From assembly GCA_030695565.1 (NCBI GenBank), contig JAUYRZ010000123.1, forward strand, positions 62,001 to 126,000: 64,000 nucleotides of DNA, given 5' to 3'. Origin of the DNA: Archangium sp. Its GTDB lineage: Bacteria; Myxococcota; Myxococcia; Myxococcales; Myxococcaceae. Below, one piece after another: positions 58,943-64,000 of the stretch. Every line of letters begins with the position of its first letter. The first letter of the stretch is position 1. The notes under the pieces are model-generated. The model was not told the DNA's origin and ran no database searches. It saw nothing but the letters and a program-made list of their open reading frames with translations. A program made the translations under genes and the position numbers.

Positions 58943-59758
58943 TCAGCGAACGATGCGCCGGTAGCGCGCTTCGATGAACGTCATCACCCCGTAGGCCACG
59001 GTGCCCGCGGCGACCAGGCCCAGCAGCAGGTCTCCGTGCCACTGGGTGCCGATCACCTTGAGCGCCTGGCCCATGTCCTTCACCTCGCGTGCGCTCACGT
59101 TTCGCGCGGCGCGAATGAGGAACCAGCCGACGATCCAGAAGGTGACCCCGCGCGCGCTGAAGCCGAAGCGGCCGATCACCCCGACCCAGCCCTTCATCGA
59201 CGGGCTCATCGCGGCCATGTCGAGGTCCTTCTCGAAGCTCATCGACCAGGCCCGGTAGAACTGCTCGAAGCCCACCCCGATGACGATCGCCCCTGCGATG
59301 GCCACGGCATAGACGCCCAGCGGCTCGATGAGCGCGCGGGCCACCCACGAACGCACCGAGCTGCCGGGCACGGTGATGGCCACGCCCGCGGCGGTGGCCG
59401 CCAGGCCGAGGTGGAGAAAGCCGCTGATGAGGAAACCCAGCCGGGTGGCCAACGCCGGGAGCCCACGGCCCTTGCGATCGAGATCCTGAATCGCCTGCAC
59501 CACGCGCCAGACGGCGAAGGCGACCAGCCCCAGTGCCAACACGACGAGGAGCGGTTTGCCCGCCTGGAGCCGGCCCACTTCAGCGACCGCGCCTCGGGGA
59601 TCGGTGGTGCTGCCGCCCGAGCCCATCGCGGCCAACACGGCGAGCACGCCCACCATCACGTAGAGCGCCCCGCGCGAGACGAGGCCCACGCGCGCGATGG
59701 GTTCGATGAGCGGGCGGCGTTTCATCGTGCTCTCACGGTTCTTCAGGAGCGTGGTCAT
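58943..59758 (-). CDS. DUF1206-like integral membrane protein
   Basis: About 271 residues from the ATG at 59758; an ATG at 59725 is an alternative. Six hydrophobic helices come in three similar pairs, each opening with an R.G..SRG(A/V) phrase: RVGLVSRGALYVMVG, TRLGFLISGFLHLGL and GRFGFSARGVTFWIVG. This triplicated pattern is that of the DUF1206 family, whose function is unknown. The residues between pairs (FRAWS-, EKDLDMAAMS) are polar. It is divergent from the gene at 59860. Confidence 0.82.
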   Translation of the reverse strand: MTTLLKNRESTMKRRPLIEPIARVGLVSRGALYVMVGVLAVLAAMGSGGSTTDPRGAVAEVGRLQAGKPLLVVLALGLVAFAVWRVVQAIQDLDRKGRGLPALATRLGFLISGFLHLGLAATAAGVAITVPGSSVRSWVARALIEPLGVYAVAIAGAIVIGVGFEQFYRAWSMSFEKDLDMAAMSPSMKGWVGVIGRFGFSARGVTFWIVGWFLIRAARNVSAREVKDMGQALKVIGTQWHGDLLLGLVAAGTVAYGVMTFIEARYRRIVR

Positions 59759-59859
59759 GGCGAGTCTCTTTTCACAAGCTCGGCGGGTGCTCGCTCGCGC
59801 GACATTTGCGGGGCCACGCACGCATCGAATGCGCCTGCGCAAAAGGCTATGACGCGCGC

Positions 59860-60876
59860 ATGTCCGTCGGCAGCTCCGTGTTTCTGAAACGTTCTGCGAT
59901 GCCCACGTCCGCGCGGTGGGCCGCGGCCATTCGTGAAGCGGGCTTTCCGCTGAAGCTCGATGAACGCTTCGACGTGCTCACTTTCGATGGCTTTCTGCCC
60001 TGCGAGTACCAGGGCGTGGCTGCGGGCTTCGAGTACACCTTTCGTGCGGCCGACACTTCGGCGCTTTCCGCCGCTGATCGAGAGCGCGTGGGCGACCGCG
60101 ACGTGGAGATCGTTTTCACCACGCACAGCGGCATGCGCAATCTCGTGTCCGCGATCATCGCGGGGGGCGTGCTCGCTCAGCTCTCCGATGGCGTGCACTG
60201 GGACCACGAGGCTGGCGTGATCAGCGGCGGGCCCGAAGCGCTCGAGTTCGCACGAGGACAGGTGGTCGATCTGGGCCCCGAGCTGGAGAACGCGGGCGGA
60301 GACTTCAGGCCCGCCGACCTCTCGACCGCCCAGGCCGTCGACGTGAGCCTCGAGGCCACCGTCGTGTTCCGCGGCGGCTCGTTGTTGACGCTCGAAACAC
60401 ACGAGCCCGCGCCCCGCCGATTCGACCTGAGCCTGGTGACCGAAGAGCTGCCGAAGGCCGACCAGGTGCGCATCGTGAGTCTCTGGCACTGCTCTGGCCG
60501 CCCCGCAGTGGTGCGGCGCTTCTCGATCAAAGCCTCCGGGTTCTTCAAGAAGACCCAGGTGCTCACGTTCGATGCGTGGGGCCGCCTGCAGCTCGAACCG
60601 GGTCAGGTCGACCTCAAGAAGTGGATCGCGAAGCTGGGCCAGGTGGAGGCGGCCACCAAGATGCTCCTCGCAGGAGGCGTGGCGTCGGTGCCCTTGCTGC
60701 TCGAGGCGGCGGGAGACTCGAAACTTCCGCTCGCGACCCGCCAACTCGCGGTGGGCGTGCTGGGCGCGTTGGGCCCCGTCGCCGTATCGGCAGTGCCGCA
60801 GCTGCAGAAGCTCGCGAGCAACGCGGAGCTCGCCGGCTTCGTGGCTCGCTCGTTGAGTCAGATCAACAAGCACTGA
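59860..60876 (+). CDS. Conserved-looking protein of unknown function with HEAT-like tail
   Basis: About 338 residues from the ATG at 59860; the frame opens slightly earlier. The first half is a mixed alpha/beta region (AREAGFPL-type helix, DVEIVFTTHSGMRNLVSAII) ending near 145 with a polar LGPELENAGGDF. A second part (to about 245) reads SLWHCSGRPAVVRRFSIKASGFF. The last 85 residues are helical, Ala/Leu-rich pairs (VASVPLLLEAAGD, LAVGVLGALGPVAVSAVPQL) like HEAT repeats. No signal peptide or catalytic motif is recognised, and I cannot assign a family. Confidence 0.65.
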   Translation: MSVGSSVFLKRSAMPTSARWAAAIREAGFPLKLDERFDVLTFDGFLPCEYQGVAAGFEYTFRAADTSALSAADRERVGDRDVEIVFTTHSGMRNLVSAIIAGGVLAQLSDGVHWDHEAGVISGGPEALEFARGQVVDLGPELENAGGDFRPADLSTAQAVDVSLEATVVFRGGSLLTLETHEPAPRRFDLSLVTEELPKADQVRIVSLWHCSGRPAVVRRFSIKASGFFKKTQVLTFDAWGRLQLEPGQVDLKKWIAKLGQVEAATKMLLAGGVASVPLLLEAAGDSKLPLATRQLAVGVLGALGPVAVSAVPQLQKLASNAELAGFVARSLSQINKH

Positions 60877-60890
60877 CCTTCACGCGCCAG

Positions 60891-60998
60891 GTGCCGGTGC
60901 CTTCTGGCGTGCAGGCGAAAAAAGGCTCGACCAACGATGCCGATCGGCTGCGGAAGTACCTGGGCCGGTTCGGGCTGACCTTCGACGAACTGGTCTGA
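60891..60998 (+). CDS. Possible small ORF, 35 residues
   Basis: A GTG-started frame reads [18 protein letters not shown], then [17 protein letters not shown] to a TGA at 60998. The end looks like a helix-turn of a real protein, and it lies in the 138-bp gap between two plus-strand genes. It may be a small protein or the relic of a longer one. Confidence 0.3.
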   Translation: MPVPSGVQAKKGSTNDADRLRKYLGRFGLTFDELV

Positions 60999-61014
60999 CG
61001 GCACGCGTTTCTTG

Positions 61015-63129
61015 ATGCGATCCCCCCGCGCTGCCACAGTGCCCGGTCTCGTGGCTGCACGCTCCCAAAGACCCGGATTGACTGGCGCCATCATCATCGT
61101 GCTGCTGGTCGCCTTGTGCGTGCTGGTCGCGGTGCTCTTCGTGGTCGTGCCCAGCCAGGCAGACACCTATCTGACCGACACGCTCTGGGAGCGCGGCAAG
61201 GCCGTCGCCAAGGAGATCGAACGGAAGGTGCCCATCGTCGCCCGCGACGGCCTCGACACCGAAGCCTCCGCCGAGGTGAACAACATCGTCGGTGGTGAAC
61301 GCGCGATTCGAAACGTCTGGGTGCTGGCGTGTTCGGGCCAATGCCTGCCGGAAGACGTGATGGCCCAGAGCGCCGATACCGCGCTGCACACCACGCAGAC
61401 CGTGCTCAAGCAGTTCAACGAGCAGGAGCAGCACGTGCAGATTCAGCTCGAGTCGGGCGAGCTGCTGGTCGCAGACCCCGTGCAGCTCAAGGGTGGCCTC
61501 AAGGGCTTCGTGCTGGTCTCGCTCGATCGGGCGCGCATCGACGAGGGCCTGGCCAGCCTGCGCAAGACGCTGCTCATCGCGTTGATCGTCAGCGTGCTCA
61601 TCTTCATGGCGCTGGTCGGCGTGCTCTCCCGGCTGCTGATCATCGCCCCGCTGGCCACCATGCGCGCGATGGCCATGCGGCTGGCGGAGGCCGATCTCTC
61701 CGGCCGCGTCGAAGGGGCGCCCACGCGCGAGCTCGACGAGCTGGCCGAGTCGCTCAACAGCATCGGCCAGGGCCTGCGCGACACCCTGGGCCGGGTGCGC
61801 GGCGTGGCCGAGAGCGTGGCGCAGGTGATCGACCAGATCTCCCGCAGCGCGTCGACCACCACCAGCGGCGCCTCGACCGTGCTCACGCGCGTGGAAGAGA
61901 CCTCGAGCGCGATGGTGGAGATGCTCAGTAGCCTCAAGGGCATCGCTGAGAACGTCGAAGTGCTCTACCAGTCGGCGGAAGAGTCGAGCTCCAGCATCAT
62001 GGAGATGTCGACCACCAACGACGAGGTGGCGGCCAACGTGCAGAAGATGGCGGCGTCGGTGGAAGAGACGACCTCGGCCATCGAGCAGACCACGTACTCC
62101 ATCAAGGAGGTCGCGCGGAACGTCGAGGACCTGCTCAAGAACACCGAGACCACCTCGTCCTCCATTCGCGAGATGGACATCGCCATCGGCCAGGTCGAGA
62201 CCAACGCGTACGAGACGGCGCGGCTCTCGGAGCAGGTGTCGAAAGACGCCGAGACCGGCATGGAGTCGATCCAGAAGACGATCGTCGGCATCGACCGCAT
62301 CAAGGAGTCCAGCAAGACGGCCTCGAGCGTGATCGAGCAGCTGGGCCGGCGCATCGGTGAGATCGGCAACATCGTCGACGTGATCGACGACGTGGCGGAG
62401 CAGACCAACCTGCTCGCGCTCAACGCCGCCATCATCGCCGCGCAGGCCGGTGATCACGGCAAGGGCTTCGCGGTGGTCGCCGATGAGATCAAGGATCTCT
62501 CGGAGCGCACCGCGGCCTCGACCAAGGAGATCGCCGAGCTCATCCGCGCGGTGCAGTCGGAGTCACGCAACGCAGCGACCGCCATGAACACCGGCGTGCG
62601 CTCGGTCGAAGAAGGCGTGGTGCTCGGCCGGGAAGCCGAAGGCGCGCTGCGCAAGATTCAGGAGTCCGCCAAGAACTCCACCCAGATGGTCAAGGCCATC
62701 GCGCGCGCGACGGTCGAACAGGCGCGGGGCAGCAAAGACGTCACCGCCGCCGTCGAGCGGGTGCGCGACACCATCGAGCAGATCAACAAGGCGACCAACG
62801 AGCAGGCGCGCGGCTCGGAGCAGGTGATGAAGGTGGCCGAGCAGATGAAGCTGCTCACCCAGCACGTGAAGCGCTCGGTGGAAGAGCAGAGCCACGGCGG
62901 CAAGCAGATCAGCCGCAGCATCGAGAACATCAACGAGATGGTGACGCACCTGAACCGCGCGCAGAAGGAACAGACGCGCGGTACCGAGCAGGTGCTCAAG
63001 GCGATCGAGACGATCCGCGCGGTGGCCGATCAGCAGAACCGGTCGGTCATTCAGCTCGAAGAAGCGATCGAGACGCTGCGCAATCAGGCCGACGTGCTCA
63101 GAGGCGAAGTCCGCCGCTTCCGCGTGTAA
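61015..63129 (+). CDS. Methyl-accepting chemotaxis protein
   Basis: 704 residues from the ATG at 61015. The first helix (about 25-46) and a second (about 185-207) bracket a periplasmic sensor domain of about 140 residues with a Cys pair (LACSGQC). A HAMP segment follows ([20 protein letters not shown], in part). The cytoplasmic domain is one very long coiled coil of heptads, and its tip is [20 protein letters not shown], the receptor-kinase contact that defines MCPs. The coil is longer than in many receptors and rich in Glu/Gln methylation-like pairs. No che genes are adjacent, so it signals to a remote cluster. Confidence 0.95.
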   Translation: MRSPRAATVPGLVAARSQRPGLTGAIIIVLLVALCVLVAVLFVVVPSQADTYLTDTLWERGKAVAKEIERKVPIVARDGLDTEASAEVNNIVGGERAIRNVWVLACSGQCLPEDVMAQSADTALHTTQTVLKQFNEQEQHVQIQLESGELLVADPVQLKGGLKGFVLVSLDRARIDEGLASLRKTLLIALIVSVLIFMALVGVLSRLLIIAPLATMRAMAMRLAEADLSGRVEGAPTRELDELAESLNSIGQGLRDTLGRVRGVAESVAQVIDQISRSASTTTSGASTVLTRVEETSSAMVEMLSSLKGIAENVEVLYQSAEESSSSIMEMSTTNDEVAANVQKMAASVEETTSAIEQTTYSIKEVARNVEDLLKNTETTSSSIREMDIAIGQVETNAYETARLSEQVSKDAETGMESIQKTIVGIDRIKESSKTASSVIEQLGRRIGEIGNIVDVIDDVAEQTNLLALNAAIIAAQAGDHGKGFAVVADEIKDLSERTAASTKEIAELIRAVQSESRNAATAMNTGVRSVEEGVVLGREAEGALRKIQESAKNSTQMVKAIARATVEQARGSKDVTAAVERVRDTIEQINKATNEQARGSEQVMKVAEQMKLLTQHVKRSVEEQSHGGKQISRSIENINEMVTHLNRAQKEQTRGTEQVLKAIETIRAVADQQNRSVIQLEEAIETLRNQADVLRGEVRRFRV

Positions 63130-63137
63130 CCGGTGTG

Positions 63138-63255
63138 CTCCCTCTCCTCGCGAAGCGGGGAGAGGGTCGGGGTGAGGGGCCACAGTGGCAACCAAGTCAG
63201 CCCCTCACCCGGCCTCCGGTCGACCTCTCCCCGCGTCGCAGGGAGAGGTTTCTCC
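63138..63255. repeat. Pair of inverted CCCTCACCC-type repeats
   Basis: GGGAGAGGGTCGGGGTGAGGGGC (63156-63180 region) faces GCCCCTCACCCGGCC (63199 onward) across a 20-bp spacer, so the two repeats form one large hairpin. The outer parts are smaller CTCTCC/GGAGAG hairpins. The element lies between convergent genes and includes the stop codon of the gene at 63205. Confidence 0.7.
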
Positions 63256-64000
63256 CAGCCGCTCCAGGACCCACTGATTGCCGCCGAGCGCGAACACCCG
63301 GCTGACATGCCCTTGGACGCCCGCATTCCATCGAGCAAGAGCAGCAACACTCGCCGCTGAATCACCCTGAGCCCGCGCGATACAAGCGACCAACAGCTCG
63401 CAGTACCACTCGGTCGACTGGTTGGCCTTCACCTCGCTCAGACAGGCCTGGGCGAACACCGCATCGCCCTCCAGCGCCGACAGGCACCCGACCTGATTGA
63501 ACACGTCGGTGCGCAGCCACTCCGGAGACTCTTCGTCGAGCCGCTCGGTCATCGACCTGAGCCGGGGCCGCGCCACGTCGACCTGCCCCGCATCGAGGCA
63601 CGCAAGGCACCAGCCCAGCTCGATCGCCTCCACTTCCCCCGACTCCGGCAGCAACGGCTGCACCGCCCGCCAATCGAGCACCTCGTTGACCCGCTTGCCC
63701 TGCGTGATGCCCTGCAGCGCGGCCGCGTTGAACCAATGCGCGAGCACCGCCCGCGGCTGAATCATCTGCTCGAGATCCGTGCCGCTCTCCGGCCGGCGAG
63801 GCAACAAAGCCCCTGGCATCAGCGCGGTCACCAGCGTGAACACGCCCATCACCAGGAAGATCCCCAGCGGGCTGGCCAACGACTCCGCCCCGCGGGCCCG
63901 CCACCACCCGAACGCACCGAGCGTGACCACCAGGGTCATCAACGGCCCCGCCATCGCCACCACCCGCAGCCGCGGAGCCAACCGCACCGCGCCGCGCGGG
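63205..64000 (-). CDS. Membrane protein fragment, possibly the C-terminal part of an M50-type site-2 protease
   Basis: The frame is open to the right edge with no required start inside; a GTG at 63987 would give 260 residues, but it is probably the 3' part of a longer gene. Two hydrophobic helices are seen (RVVAMAGPLMTLVVTLGAFG and LGIFLVMGVFTLVTALMPG). The first resembles the AGPLxNL helix of M50 proteases, and LMPGALLP..PESGTDLEQM resembles their third motif NLLP..TDG. The HExxH helix would lie outside the window. The soluble C-terminus (about 110-260) has six Cys and a TPR-like look. The last codons are formed by a dispersed repeat. Confidence 0.5.
   Translation of the reverse strand, partial: PRGAVRLAPRLRVVAMAGPLMTLVVTLGAFGWWRARGAESLASPLGIFLVMGVFTLVTALMPGALLPRRPESGTDLEQMIQPRAVLAHWFNAAALQGITQGKRVNEVLDWRAVQPLLPESGEVEAIELGWCLACLDAGQVDVARPRLRSMTERLDEESPEWLRTDVFNQVGCLSALEGDAVFAQACLSEVKANQSTEWYCELLVACIARAQGDSAASVAALARWNAGVQGHVSRVFALGGNQWVLERLGETSPCDAGRGRPEAG

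Overview
The window is GC-rich, densely coded DNA that reads like a member of the Myxococcota. Evidence includes a C-terminal Cys/Arg anchor of the MYXO-CTERM type, MopE-like Cys/Asp metal-binding repeats, a eukaryote-like Ser/Thr kinase beside PEGA proteins, many stand-alone histidine kinases, a KaiC-like ATPase, and large secreted FG-GAP and TPR proteins. This assignment is inferred from gene content. There is no rRNA, CRISPR array, insertion sequence or prophage. One tRNA-Ala(CGC) is present.

Layout. 1-11.4 kb (minus strand): a truncated GIDE/BAM-like membrane protein, menB, a KaiC-like ATPase with a hybrid histidine kinase, then a same-strand run made of an ECF sigma factor, a zinc anti-sigma factor fused to a DUF4384-like domain, a caspase-like protease with a beta-barrel-like tail, a secreted unknown protein and a second GIDE/BAM-like protein, closed by an intrinsic terminator. 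11.5-16 kb: purF, a receiver-kinase, an EF-hand protein and a pseudouridine synthase. 16-21 kb: four genes with overlapping stops and starts (PEGA protein, MopE-like lipoprotein, phytase-like beta-propeller, 5'-nucleotidase lipoprotein), plausibly a surface organophosphate-scavenging operon. 21-25 kb: zinc-ribbon protein, tRNA-Ala, TPR membrane protein and haem O synthase.

25.2-31.2 kb: a PqqD-like gene, a 1786-residue Ig/FG-GAP lipoprotein and a 57-residue six-cysteine peptide that overlaps the lipoprotein stop codon. The peptide has a YxxPxV leader-like motif, so this is a candidate peptide-modification or surface system. 31.2-33.7 kb: a tandem duplication of a Uma2 gene that also copied the start of the neighbouring metallo-beta-lactamase-fold gene, leaving a decayed fragment. 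33.7-41.2 kb: a PanD-like protein lacking the pyruvoyl-forming serine, an HprK-like kinase, a pentapeptide-repeat protein, a second pseudouridine synthase overlapping a class A penicillin-binding protein, and a MATE transporter.

41.2-51.7 kb: two divergent units. One encodes a tandem alpha/beta hydrolase, a SIMPL-like protein and an HDAC-family deacetylase. The other encodes a NadE-like amidotransferase, AMP-forming acyl ligase, PrmC-like methyltransferase, acyl carrier protein and asparagine synthase. Together they resemble the accessory genes of exosortase-A loci, without an exosortase in the window. 51.7-57.5 kb: a lipoprotein and a Ser/Thr kinase-PEGA-TonB receptor unit whose receptor is frameshifted. 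57.7-64 kb: a histidine kinase whose sensor domain matches photoactive yellow protein, including all five chromophore-pocket residues; a DUF1206-like membrane protein; an unknown protein; a methyl-accepting chemotaxis protein; and the 3' part of a membrane protein cut by the window edge.

The points most worth pursuing are the photoactive-yellow-protein kinase, the PqqD/giant lipoprotein/Cys-rich peptide operon, and the sigma/anti-sigma/caspase/GIDE unit.
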